Position numbers and translations under genes: made by a program. Below, piece after piece: positions 1 to 7,759 of a stretch of 12,294 nt of DNA. Source of the DNA: a bacterium. Its GTDB lineage: Bacteria; BMS3Abin14. The notes below the pieces were generated by a model. The model was not told where the DNA came from, did no database searches, and worked only from the letters and a program-made list of their open reading frames with translations. Location of the stretch: NCBI GenBank assembly GCA_020352595.1, contig CP070682.1:1626621-1638914 (forward strand). The letters are read 5' to 3'. Numbering within the stretch: position 1 is the stretch's first letter; each line of letters begins with the position of its first letter.

Positions 1-362
1 AAGCTCTCCATGTACCTGAAGTCCCCCTCGGGCATCTCCTGAAGCTTCCTTTCCATGCGCTTGACAGGCCCCACGACACGGTGTGTCTCCCAGAGCGTGA
101 CGTAGGCACCCAGAAGCGCCATGGACGCCAGGGTCACGAGGGCCGACGCCACGATGACCCCCGGCAGGACCTCCTCCAGTCCGGCGGGACCGCCCCTTCC
201 CTCAGCCGTGATCCTGCCCACTTCCCTCTTGGTGATGATGTAGGTGGCCGTGGCCGAAAGGAGCGTTGCCAGGAGAGCCGCGGCAAGGATCTCGGCGATG
301 AACCTGAACTGGTAGGGACGGTTGATGAGCAATTGCCTGCGTGGCTGGATCGGTCTCTTCAT
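1..362 (-). CDS. HAMP-type two-TM membrane protein, N-terminal part (cut by window edge)
   Basis: This frame is open on the minus strand from the ATG at 362-360 to the window edge, so only about 120 N-terminal residues are present. A good Shine-Dalgarno (AGGAGG) sits about 7 bases upstream and decides the start. The N-terminus is basic and short. Hydrophobic segments at about residues 21-43 and 67-91 flank a periplasmic loop of only about 23 residues. After TM2 comes THRVVGPVKRMERKL and a PEGDF-type turn, which looks like the start of a HAMP linker. Proteins of this form often relay signals or belong to chemoreceptor- or kinase-like families, but the output domain is missing here. The loop is too small for a normal ligand-binding domain, so a stand-alone membrane HAMP protein is also possible. 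It lies 159 bp downstream of the secreted phosphatase-fold gene on the same strand. The HAMP-like call is fairly secure; the function is unknown. Confidence 0.75.
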   Translation of the reverse strand, partial: MKRPIQPRRQLLINRPYQFRFIAEILAAALLATLLSATATYIITKREVGRITAEGRGGPAGLEEVLPGVIVASALVTLASMALLGAYVTLWETHRVVGPVKRMERKLQEMPEGDFRYMES

Positions 363-474
363 GGGTTTCCCTCCTGAGAACTGGCGGGAAGGGCGGCTCT
401 CCTTCCCCTGCACCCTCCACCATTCCCCCTGCGCGGATCACAGCGGCATCACCGTGGCCCCGGATCCCCCGCGG

Positions 475-511
475 CTCCGGCCCCCGTTTCCGGAGGGCAG
501 GGGCGCCCTGC
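475..511 (-). terminator. Two adjacent GC-rich hairpins after the EEP gene (weak terminator candidate)
   Basis: GCAGGG (497-502) pairs with CCCTGC (506-511) across a 3-base loop. CTCCGG (475-480) pairs with CCGGAG (490-495) across a 9-base loop. They begin 10 bases beyond the stop of the gene ending at 522. No T-tract follows on either strand, so this is not a canonical intrinsic terminator. It may be an RNA-stabilising or pausing structure between two genes read in the same direction. Confidence 0.3.
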
Positions 512-521
512 GAACCGGCTG

Positions 522-1646
522 TCACTGACGACCTGTGGATGATCCGACCACCAGGTCCGCCATGACGCCGAAGTGGTCCGACGGCTGGAAGCCGTCCACC
601 TTGTCTCCAAGGACGACGCCCCGGGCACCGCCGGGAGCAGGCGCGACTCCCGGGCCGAGGAAGATGTAATCGATGCGGCGGCGCCTGTCCACGAACAGGG
701 AAGCCATGTAGTCGAACCCCTTCCTCACCCTGCCCCGGGCGTCCACCTGATTCATGGAAAAAGCTATGTTGTCATTGAGCACCGGATCCCAGGTCCAGAC
801 CTCGCCCTTCGGTCCTGCTCCGGGCAGGTCCTCCATCACATCCCTGAAGCCTCCCTGCTCCCGGAACAGGCCCATCTCATCCGCATCGGCATCGGCGTTG
901 AAATCCCCGGCCACGATCAGGGGCACCGCCGGCGGCAGACCGCGGATGCGCTCCAGGAGATTCCGGACCTCCTGCACGCGCCGCTCTTCTCTTTGCCGCC
1001 ACTTGAGTATGCCCTCATGGACCTCGGCCTCCGAGGCGTCAGCGTGGGCCAGGCCACGGGCACGCAGTTCATCCGCGTCATCGGGAAGACGCGGTGTCGC
1101 GACGAGGTGGACATTGAGGAGGTTGACCGGCTGACCGTCAACGGTGATGCGCCCCGGGAGCACGATGATGGTTTCGTCCGCGTGCAGGGTCAGGATATCC
1201 GTGTGGATCCCCGGCGAGCCGGACAGCTTCCACGAGCCTGTCTTACGCAGGGAGAGTTCCGGTCTTGCCAGGATGCTCACCCCCTCCTTCAGGTTGAGGG
1301 GGGGGCCAAGGGGACCGATCTTCAACCCGGCGTTGACCACCTGGTGGATCTCGACCATGTCCAGCGCGGACGCAAGCCGGGTCGAATATGGGCCGACCGG
1401 GTTGGCCTCCTGTACGAAGACAACGTCGGGTGCCAGGCTCCTGAGCTGGGTGACCAGGGAATGGAACCTCGAACCCCTCGCCTCGGCGGACTCGTATTCC
1501 CCCATCCGGGCAAACCCGTTGTAGTCCAATCCCGACCAGACGTTGATGGTGATGACCCTCAGAGCGCCTCCTCGAACCTGCGGGGGGTTGACCATGATCG
1601 CGAAAAGTAGCAAAAGAAGCAGTGGACCCCTTTTCATGGGGCCCAT
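522..1646 (-). CDS. Exported endonuclease/exonuclease/phosphatase (EEP) family protein
   Basis: 374-residue protein of the metal-dependent EEP fold (DNase I / sphingomyelinase / inositol-phosphatase superfamily), which hydrolyses phosphodiester or phosphomonoester bonds. The family motifs appear in order: TINVW (N35), VFVQE (metal ligand E80), NVHL (H180), GDFN (D248, N250), RIDYIF (D326) and the C-terminal PSDH (D357, H358). The catalytic set therefore looks complete. Residues 1-26 form a signal peptide: a basic start, a run of leucines, then a small-residue region near QVRGGA, so the enzyme acts outside the cytoplasm. Two close ATGs exist (residues 1 and 4) and neither has a convincing ribosome site; either keeps the signal peptide. 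The substrate cannot be told from sequence: nucleic acid, phospholipid head group or sugar phosphate are all possible. The gene is divergent from the giant activase gene, with 253 bp between start codons, so the two may share regulatory DNA. Confidence 0.88.
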   Translation of the reverse strand: MGPMKRGPLLLLLLFAIMVNPPQVRGGALRVITINVWSGLDYNGFARMGEYESAEARGSRFHSLVTQLRSLAPDVVFVQEANPVGPYSTRLASALDMVEIHQVVNAGLKIGPLGPPLNLKEGVSILARPELSLRKTGSWKLSGSPGIHTDILTLHADETIIVLPGRITVDGQPVNLLNVHLVATPRLPDDADELRARGLAHADASEAEVHEGILKWRQREERRVQEVRNLLERIRGLPPAVPLIVAGDFNADADADEMGLFREQGGFRDVMEDLPGAGPKGEVWTWDPVLNDNIAFSMNQVDARGRVRKGFDYMASLFVDRRRRIDYIFLGPGVAPAPGGARGVVLGDKVDGFQPSDHFGVMADLVVGSSTGRQ

Positions 1647-1680
1647 GATACATCAAAGAGAGCCCTTCGGGGCAGGGGGT

Positions 1681-1729
1681 GTGAACGCCTGTTCCCAGTG
1701 CCGCAGGCCAGCCGTGAACCGGCGTGCCC
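1681..1729 (+). promoter_or_regulatory. Tandem dyads, candidate enhancer (UAS) sites for the sigma-54 activator
   Basis: GTGAAC-N4-GTTCCC at 1681-1696 holds a perfect GAAC/GTTC inverted repeat. A related GTGAAC-N4-GTGCCC lies at 1714-1729. The copies are 33 bp apart, about three helical turns, at about -160 and -127 relative to the predicted start near 1841. This geometry resembles paired NtrC-type binding sites upstream of sigma-54 promoters. The second copy is imperfect and chance resemblance is possible. Confidence 0.35.
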
Positions 1730-1735
1730 GACAAC

Positions 1736-1788
1736 AATTTTTTCGATAATGGATATTTAAAAAAATTCCCTTTTGTTCTAGTATACTA
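1736..1788. promoter_or_regulatory. AT-rich intergenic segment with inverted repeats
   Basis: This segment is markedly AT-rich within a GC-rich region. AATTTTTT (1736-1743) pairs with AAAAAATT (1760-1767), and TAGTATACTA (1779-1788) is a perfect 10-bp palindrome. It lies between the candidate activator sites and the -24/-12 promoter, where a bendable or IHF-bound segment would be expected. The palindrome contains TATACT, a possible sigma-70 -10 element on either strand, but no good -35 box is found at the right spacing. Confidence 0.35.
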
Positions 1789-1814
1789 CCTCTTTTTTGC
1801 AACCGTTCCCCTCA

Positions 1815-1830
1815 TGGTACGGTCCTTGCT
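1815..1830 (+). promoter_or_regulatory. Sigma-54 (-24/-12) promoter of the giant activase gene
   Basis: TGGTAC-GGTCC-TTGCT matches the RpoN consensus TGGCAC-N5-TTGCW with one change (C to T) in the -24 box. The invariant GG (1816-1817) and GC (1828-1829) are exactly 10 bases apart. The predicted transcription start is near 1841, giving a leader of about 59 bases. Sigma-54 promoters need an AAA+ activator, and one with its kinase is encoded at 6334-9145. Confidence 0.7.
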
Positions 1831-1859
1831 ATTCGAGGCGCAAAGGCGCGGGAAATGGG

Positions 1860-1887
1860 TCCCTCGCCGCCGGCACCGTGAGGGAGG
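1860..1887 (+). promoter_or_regulatory. Leader hairpin overlapping the Shine-Dalgarno sequence
   Basis: TCCCTC (1860-1865) is complementary to GAGGGA (1880-1885), with a 14-base GC-rich loop. The 3' arm overlaps AGGGAGG at 1881-1887, the strongest ribosome-binding sequence before the giant ORF. Pairing would mask part of the site. A second GAGG at 1890-1893 stays free and suits the ATG at 1900. Confidence 0.35.
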
Positions 1888-1899
1888 TTGAGGATCGTG

Positions 1900-4800
1900 A
1901 TGGAAACAGACGACAAGGCAACCAGCAGATCCCTGGGGATCTGTCTCGGCGCCAGCACGCTGAGCATCGTCGAGAGGGTCAACGGAGACCTGAGCATCTC
2001 CCGCCGGACCCACGGCGGACAGGTGGGGGACACTGTCCAGGAGCTCATCAACGCCTCCGTCCCTGCCCGCATCGGCATCACGGGACGGAAGTTCCGGGAC
2101 CTCATCAACCTGGAGACCATTTCCGAGCCCGAAGCCGTGGAGCTGGCCTACCAGTCCATCCGGTCCAAGTATCCCGGTGTGGAAAGCATCCTTTCGGCGG
2201 GGAGCGAATCCTTCCTGCTTTACACCCTCGACTCCCGGGGCAAGATCAAGTCGGTCTACACGGGTAACAAGTGCGCGGCGGGCACCGGGGAGTTCTTCCT
2301 CCAGCAGCTCAAGCGCATGAACCTGGAAGTGACCGACGCCGTGGACATCGCCCGGGACTCCGAACCCTACGGCATCGCTCACAGGTGTTCCGTCTTCAGC
2401 AAGAGCGACTGCACCCACGCCCTCAACAAGGGTGTCGGAAGGGACCGTGTGACGGCGGGACTCTGCAGGATGATGGCCGTCAAGATGCTGGAACTGCTCA
2501 AGTCGTCCAAGGCGAAGAGCACCATGGTGGTGGGTGGCATCAGCAAGAACCCGGTGGTCATGAAACATCTCAGGGAACTGTTCCCGGACACGATCATCCC
2601 CGAGGAGGCCCCCTACTTCGAGGCCCTGGGCGCCATGCTGTGGGCAGAACAGAACGGCCCGACCACGGAACCGCGCGGGGACCTTATCCGGCAGTCCTAC
2701 AACCCCTTCTCCACCCTCCCCGCCCTGGAACGGGGAGTGGCCAGGGTGACCTTCAAGGAGAGCGGGAGAGGCGACTTCTACGACGGCGAGTACGTCATCG
2801 GACTGGACGTTGGCAGCACCACCACCAAGGCCGTCCTGGTTCGACGGGACAACCAGGCCATCGTCGCCAGCGAGTACCTGAGGACCCTGGGGGATCCCGT
2901 AGGGGCCAGCAGGAAGTGCTACGAGGCTCTTGTGAAACAGCTGCCGGAGGGTCACGAGCCTGCCATCGTCGGGCTTGGGGCCACCGGGAGCGGAAGGCGT
3001 CTGGCCGGCCTGCACAGCCTGACCGACAACGTCATCAACGAGATCATCGCCCACGCCGTGGCAGCCGTCTATTACGATCCCGAAGTGGAGACCATCTTCG
3101 AGATCGGCGGACAGGACGCCAAGTACACCTTCATCACCAACATGGTCCCCACGGACTACGCCATGAACGAGGCCTGCAGCGCCGGCACGGGGTCGTTCCT
3201 CGAGGAGGCGGCGCTGGAATCCTTCGGCATCGACACCCTCCAGATCGCCGACATCGCCGCCCAGTCCGCCGCCCCCCTCAATTTCAACGACCAGTGCGCC
3301 GCCTTCATCGGCAGCGACATCAAGACCGCCATCCAGATGGGCACTTCCCGTGAGGACAGCGTGGCGGGGCTCATCTACTCCGTCTGCATGAACTACCTCA
3401 ACAGGGTCAAGGGCAACCGCTCAGTGGGGCAGAAGATCTTCATGCAGGGCGGAGTCTGCTACAACAGGGCCGTCCCTCTGGCAATGTCCATCCTCTGTGA
3501 CCAGGAGATCGTGGTGCCGCCGGAGCCGGGTCTCATGGGAGCCTTCGGAGCGGCCCTCGTGGTGCTGGACCGCCTCGAGAAAGGCCTGACGGAAAAGCAG
3601 GCCTTCGACCTCGGCGCCCTCGCTTCACGGGAGATCGTCAAGGGCAAACCGTTCACCTGCGCCGGAGGGCGCGAAAAGTGCGACCGTAAGTGCCACATCG
3701 AGCGCTACGTCATCGACGGCGTAACGTACCCCTTCGGCGGCATATGCGACATGTACTACAACATGAAGCACAGGACCGAGAGGACGGATGAGGAATTCGA
3801 TCTTGTCCGGGTCCGCGAGGAGCTCGTTTACGGTTATCCGGGCCAGGATGCCTCGGGAGAGGCAAAGTCGGTGGGGATACCGACCTCCCTGTACACCGCC
3901 ACGGCTTTTCCCCTTTACCGGCACTTCTTCACCAACCTCGGGGTGAGGGTCGTGCCCAGCGAGAAGATGGACCCGGAGGGGATGGAGGCGGCCGCCTCTC
4001 CATTCTGCCTGCCGGTCCTCCAGTCCCACGGATTCCTTCAGAACCTTCTCGGGATGGAGACGGATTTCATCTTCGTCCCACACGTGAGGTACGCCTTCGC
4101 TCCCGGCGATGACGGCGTCAACTGCACCTGCCCGCTGGTGCAGGGCGAGCCCTACTACCTCAATGCTGCCTTCAGGGAAGAGATCGGCTCCAGGCTTCTG
4201 AGCGAGGTGCTGGACTTCAACAACCTCCCCGAACTCAGGGCCTCCTTCCTGCGCCTGGGTCGGAAACTGGGGCATTCCCGGAAACGGTCCGGGGAGGCCT
4301 TCGACAGGGCCTGGCTCGCCTTCCAGGCCGTCCAGGATGAGATGAAGGAGCACGGGCGGCGTTTTCTGGCCTCCCTGCCCCCGGAGGACACGGCCATCGT
4401 CCTGTTCGGGCGCGCCTACAACGCCTTCACCGGAGTCGGGAACATGGGCGTCCCGCGCAAGTTCGCCAGCAGGGGTTACAGGATCATCCCGTACGATTTC
4501 CTGCCCCCCGAGGCCCTCGAGGGGACCAGCGTGGAGAAGATGTACTGGGCCTCAGGTCAGGGCATCCTCAAGGCCGCCGAACTGGTGCGGGACACGCCCA
4601 ACCTGTACGGTGTGTACGTGACCAACTTCAGCTGCGGGCCCGACTCCTTCCTCATCGAGCGTTTCAGGAACGTCATGGGTCACAAGCCCTTTCTCACCCT
4701 GGAGTTCGACGCGCACACCGCCGACGCCGGCGTGGACACGCGCGTGGAGGCTTTCCTGGACGTCATCAGGGGTTATGGTCAGCAGGGGTTAAGGCAGGGT

Positions 4801-6183
4801 GAAGACTCCGGTTTCCAGCCGGCCCGCATCGAGAAGAGCGGAAAAACCGTAAAGCTGCGCACCGGCGACAACAGGATCGTTGACCTGACGGATCCCAACG
4901 TCCTCATGCTCATCCCCTCCATGGGGGAACTGGCGTCGGAGTTCTTCGCCGCCACCATGGGGTACCTCGGGATCCGGGCCAAGGCCTTCCCCGCGCCCGG
5001 GCCGCAGGAGATGGCCCTCGGCAAGACCGTCACCTCCTGCAAGGAGTGCCTCCCCTTCCTGCTGACGACCGGGTCCCTGCTGAAATTCCTGAGGGAACAC
5101 GATGGTGAGGACGATGTCCTGGTGTACTTCATGCCGGAGACCAGCGGGCCGTGCCGCCTTGGCCAGTACAACGTGGCCATCAGTGAGCTCATCGACAAGC
5201 GCAGGATCCCCAACCTGGCCGTCCTTTCCCTCACCAGCGAGAACGGTTATGCAGGCATGCCGGAGGAGTTCACCGCGCGGGCGGTCCTCGGCATGATCAT
5301 CGCCGACGGCCTCGACGACGTGCGCGCCGGCATCCTGGCCCTCGCGGAGGATGTCCCGGGCGCCCTCCAGGCCCTGGAGGGCACCTGTGACAGGATGAAG
5401 CGATCCCTTCAGAGCCTGAGCAGCGAAGAGGTGGTGGCTCAGCTCGAGGAGGAGATGGCCGCTCTCTCGGCTTTCAGGACCAGGAACCCCATCACGGACG
5501 CCGTCAAGATCACACTGGGTGGGGAGATCTACGTCCGCAAGGACGATTACTCGAGGCAGCACCTCGTGGAGAAGCTGGCGGAAAAGGGAGTGGTGGTCCA
5601 GACTGCTCCCATCTACGAGTGGTTCAAATACAACATGATGTGCGTGGCCACGGGGGAATCCCATGGGGCGACCTTCAGGGAACGGATCAATGCGCGCATC
5701 AAGAGCCACTTCCTCGACCGAGCCGAGGGCAGGATCCACGGCATCCTGCGTCGCTCGGGATTCTTCGACGGACACCGCATCGACATGAGGTTCCTGCTGG
5801 AAAGGGGAAGCTCCCTCATCAACCCCAAGCTCACAGGCGAGGCCATCCTCACCGTGAGCGGGACGCTCAAGGAGATCGGCGACGACACGCACGGCGTCAT
5901 CACCATAGGGCCCTTCGGATGCATGCCCTGCAGGATCGCCGAGTCCATCCTCAACCACCGTGTTCACGACGAGAAGGCCAACTTCTCGGCGAAAAACAAG
6001 GATTTCTGGATCCGGCACGGTGACAGCCTGTCCCTGCCCTACCTCCACATCGAGACCGACGGCAACGCCTTCCCCCAGATGGTGGAGGCAAGGATAGAGA
6101 GCTTCGTCCTCTCCGCCCAGCGGCTCAAGGAAGAACTGGCGGAAAGAAAAGGTTCAGGGCCCGGGGAAAGAGGCAGGTCCTAG
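1900..6183 (+). CDS. Giant fused acyl-CoA dehydratase activase / double-cubane-type reductase
   Basis: 1427-residue single chain of the BadF/BadG/BcrA/BcrD/HgdC activase superfamily, fused to a 2-hydroxyacyl-CoA-dehydratase-like half (domain content like COG1924 + COG3580 + COG3581). Activases use ATP to push electrons from a [4Fe-4S] cluster to low-potential clusters in the partner. Domain 1 (about 10-255) keeps the cluster cysteines (C125 in KCAAGTG, C163 in RCSVFSKSD), but its ATP motifs are altered: GICLGAS at 13-19 and SAGSES at 99-104. Domain 2 (about 299-560) is canonical: GLDVGSTTTK 301-310, EIGGQDAK 401-408, C426 in ACSAGTG, C466. A Cys-rich linker follows (C587, C594, C598, C616). 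The reductase-like half carries C703, C742/C744, C912, C1047/C1050, C1085 and C1341/C1344. No signal peptide is seen, so it is cytoplasmic. ATG 1900 is preferred (GAGG 6 bases upstream); GTG 1897 or TTG 1888 are alternatives. The substrate is unknown and no acyl-CoA genes lie nearby. Confidence 0.88.
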   Translation: METDDKATSRSLGICLGASTLSIVERVNGDLSISRRTHGGQVGDTVQELINASVPARIGITGRKFRDLINLETISEPEAVELAYQSIRSKYPGVESILSAGSESFLLYTLDSRGKIKSVYTGNKCAAGTGEFFLQQLKRMNLEVTDAVDIARDSEPYGIAHRCSVFSKSDCTHALNKGVGRDRVTAGLCRMMAVKMLELLKSSKAKSTMVVGGISKNPVVMKHLRELFPDTIIPEEAPYFEALGAMLWAEQNGPTTEPRGDLIRQSYNPFSTLPALERGVARVTFKESGRGDFYDGEYVIGLDVGSTTTKAVLVRRDNQAIVASEYLRTLGDPVGASRKCYEALVKQLPEGHEPAIVGLGATGSGRRLAGLHSLTDNVINEIIAHAVAAVYYDPEVETIFEIGGQDAKYTFITNMVPTDYAMNEACSAGTGSFLEEAALESFGIDTLQIADIAAQSAAPLNFNDQCAAFIGSDIKTAIQMGTSREDSVAGLIYSVCMNYLNRVKGNRSVGQKIFMQGGVCYNRAVPLAMSILCDQEIVVPPEPGLMGAFGAALVVLDRLEKGLTEKQAFDLGALASREIVKGKPFTCAGGREKCDRKCHIERYVIDGVTYPFGGICDMYYNMKHRTERTDEEFDLVRVREELVYGYPGQDASGEAKSVGIPTSLYTATAFPLYRHFFTNLGVRVVPSEKMDPEGMEAAASPFCLPVLQSHGFLQNLLGMETDFIFVPHVRYAFAPGDDGVNCTCPLVQGEPYYLNAAFREEIGSRLLSEVLDFNNLPELRASFLRLGRKLGHSRKRSGEAFDRAWLAFQAVQDEMKEHGRRFLASLPPEDTAIVLFGRAYNAFTGVGNMGVPRKFASRGYRIIPYDFLPPEALEGTSVEKMYWASGQGILKAAELVRDTPNLYGVYVTNFSCGPDSFLIERFRNVMGHKPFLTLEFDAHTADAGVDTRVEAFLDVIRGYGQQGLRQGEDSGFQPARIEKSGKTVKLRTGDNRIVDLTDPNVLMLIPSMGELASEFFAATMGYLGIRAKAFPAPGPQEMALGKTVTSCKECLPFLLTTGSLLKFLREHDGEDDVLVYFMPETSGPCRLGQYNVAISELIDKRRIPNLAVLSLTSENGYAGMPEEFTARAVLGMIIADGLDDVRAGILALAEDVPGALQALEGTCDRMKRSLQSLSSEEVVAQLEEEMAALSAFRTRNPITDAVKITLGGEIYVRKDDYSRQHLVEKLAEKGVVVQTAPIYEWFKYNMMCVATGESHGATFRERINARIKSHFLDRAEGRIHGILRRSGFFDGHRIDMRFLLERGSSLINPKLTGEAILTVSGTLKEIGDDTHGVITIGPFGCMPCRIAESILNHRVHDEKANFSAKNKDFWIRHGDSLSLPYLHIETDGNAFPQMVEARIESFVLSAQRLKEELAERKGSGPGERGRS

Positions 6184-6220
6184 CACCGCGGAGAGGCGAA
6201 ACTCAGATCTTAAAGAATAT

Positions 6221-6324
6221 GGGTTTGGGTATCTGGTATCTGGTGTCTGGTGTCTCGGAAGCACCTGATCAAAAGAACTTTCCGCCCATGCACCCATGCA
6301 CCCACGCACCCGGGCACCAGGCAC
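6221..6324 (+). repeat. Modular intergenic repeat, copy A (heptamers, core, octamers)
   Basis: Between two convergent genes. Four tandem heptamers (GGTATCT twice, then GGTGTCT twice) fill 6228-6255. A core follows, containing GATCAAAAGAACTTT (6267-6281). Then come four octamers of CCCAYGCA type (CCCATGCA twice, CCCACGCA, CCCGGGCA) at 6285-6316. It ends with CCGGGCACCAGGCAC (6310-6324), nearly identical to 9567-9581. The 15-base core recurs exactly at 12049-12063. No terminator hairpin with a T-tract is visible at either gene end here. Confidence 0.7.
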
Positions 6325-6333
6325 TATTCCCCC

Positions 6334-7695
6334 CTACAGCCCGTACTCCTTGATCTTCTTCTGAAGGGTCCTGCGGCTGATGCCGAGGATCTCGGCGGCG
6401 CGGGTCCTGTTCTGCCCCGTCTGCTCCAGGGCCTTGGTGATCAGCCTCTTTTCAGCGGACCTGGCGACGTTGTCCACCCGATCCCTGAAATCGGCGTCAT
6501 GGCCGGCCCTTGCCACGCCCCTGACCTCGACGGGCAGGTCCTGCAGGGAAAGTTCTCCCTTCTCCGAAAGAAGCACGAGCCTCTCTATGACGTTCTCCAG
6601 CTCCCTCGTGTTGCCCGGCCAGTCGTATGCGAGGAAAGCCGCCATGATCCCGGGCGGTATGGCACGGATCTTCTTTCCGTACCTTGACGCGAACCTTTTC
6701 ATGAAGTGGTCCGCCTGCGAAGGGATGTCGTCCCTTCTTTCCCGGAGAGGAGGTATGGCGATGGGGATCACGTGGAGCCTGAAATAGAGATCGGCCCGAA
6801 AGTCACCGCTTTTGACCATGGCCTGCAGATCCCTGTTGGTGGCCTCCACGATGCGCGTGTCCACCCTGATGGTCCTGACGCCCCCCACCCTCTCGAAGGC
6901 CCTGTCCTGGAGGAAGGTCAGCAGCTTCACCTGGACCGGGCCGGGGATCTCCCCGACCTCGTCCAGGAAGAGGGTGCCGCCGTCTGCGATCTCAAAGCGC
7001 CCGGGCTTGGAGGAGACCGCCCCGGTGAAGGCGCCCTTTTCGTGTCCGAAGAGCTCGCTCTCCACGAGGTTCTCGGGAACGGCCGCGCAGTGGACCTTGA
7101 TGAAGGGCGCCTCCCTCCTCCCGCTGCCAAGGTGGATGGCCCTGGCGACGAGTTCCTTCCCCACCCCCGTCTCTCCCGTGATGAGGACCGTGGAGTCCGT
7201 GGGCGCGATCTTTGACACGGTGCGGAAGATCTCCTCCACGGCCCGAGTGGAACCGATGAACCGGGTATCGAACTCCTCCTCCCGGTGGAAGAAATCAGAG
7301 ACGATGTCCCTGTTTTGTTCCGACTCGGTGAGAGCCATGGAGATGACGTTGAGCAGTTCCGCCTCGTCGACAGGCTTGGAGATGAAATCAAAGGCTCCGC
7401 CCTTAATGGCGGTGACGGCCGCTTCCACGTTGCCGTGCCCGGTGATCATGACGACGGGGACCTCCGGTCTTCTCTCCCTGCAGTAGGAGAGAAGGTCCAT
7501 CCCGCTCCTGCCCGGCATCTTGAGATCCGTGATGATCACCCTCAGATCGTCCCCCTCCACCGCCGGGACCGCCTCGTCGAAACTGCCGGCCGTGACCACC
7601 GCGTACCCTTCCCGTTCCAGCATGTCCTGGAGGACCACCCGCACGTTGGCGTGATCGTCGACGACGAGGATCTTCATTCTGGCGTCTGTCTTCAT
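6334..7695 (-). CDS. Sigma-54-dependent NtrC-family response regulator
   Basis: 453-residue transcription activator with the full three-domain plan. The receiver domain (about 7-120) has acidic pocket D13/D14, phospho-acceptor D57, T85 and K107. The AAA+ central domain (about 147-375) has Walker A GETGVGKE 174-181, the sigma-54-contacting GAFTGA loop 221-226 and Walker B TLFLDE 241-246. The C-terminal Fis-type helix-turn-helix ends in NRTRAAEILGISRRTLQKK. All residues needed for phosphorylation-controlled ATP hydrolysis and open-complex formation at sigma-54 promoters are present. The ATG at 7695 has GAGGAG five bases upstream; the in-frame GTG two codons earlier is less likely because it would overlap that site. 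It lies 64 bp downstream of the sensor kinase gene on the same strand and converges with the giant activase gene, whose promoter is sigma-54 type and so a candidate target. Target genes are inferred, not shown. Confidence 0.95.
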   Translation of the reverse strand: MKTDARMKILVVDDHANVRVVLQDMLEREGYAVVTAGSFDEAVPAVEGDDLRVIITDLKMPGRSGMDLLSYCRERRPEVPVVMITGHGNVEAAVTAIKGGAFDFISKPVDEAELLNVISMALTESEQNRDIVSDFFHREEEFDTRFIGSTRAVEEIFRTVSKIAPTDSTVLITGETGVGKELVARAIHLGSGRREAPFIKVHCAAVPENLVESELFGHEKGAFTGAVSSKPGRFEIADGGTLFLDEVGEIPGPVQVKLLTFLQDRAFERVGGVRTIRVDTRIVEATNRDLQAMVKSGDFRADLYFRLHVIPIAIPPLRERRDDIPSQADHFMKRFASRYGKKIRAIPPGIMAAFLAYDWPGNTRELENVIERLVLLSEKGELSLQDLPVEVRGVARAGHDADFRDRVDNVARSAEKRLITKALEQTGQNRTRAAEILGISRRTLQKKIKEYGL

Positions 7696-7759
7696 GAACA
7701 CTCCTCGAGGCGCGAGGTGCCGCCATCCCTCACGTGTAACGTTCCCGGCATCTCCCTGC

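Noticed and set aside
573..1610. 345-codon plus-strand frame opposite the EEP gene
   Set aside because: The EEP motifs on the minus strand are complete. The plus-strand product is His/Arg/Gly-rich without recognisable features.
1786..3054. 422-codon open frame on the minus strand opposite the giant gene
   Set aside because: Composition is typical of the complement of GC-rich codons (Gly/Asp/Val/Pro/His-rich), with no recognisable motif. The plus-strand frame carries clear activase motifs over the same bases.
4789..6048. 419-codon open frame on the minus strand opposite the giant gene
   Set aside because: Same shadow pattern, no domain signature, and no ribosome site that stands out.
6285..6316. 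Tandem octamers considered as a CRISPR array
   Set aside because: Units are 8 bases with no spacers, and no cas genes are present.
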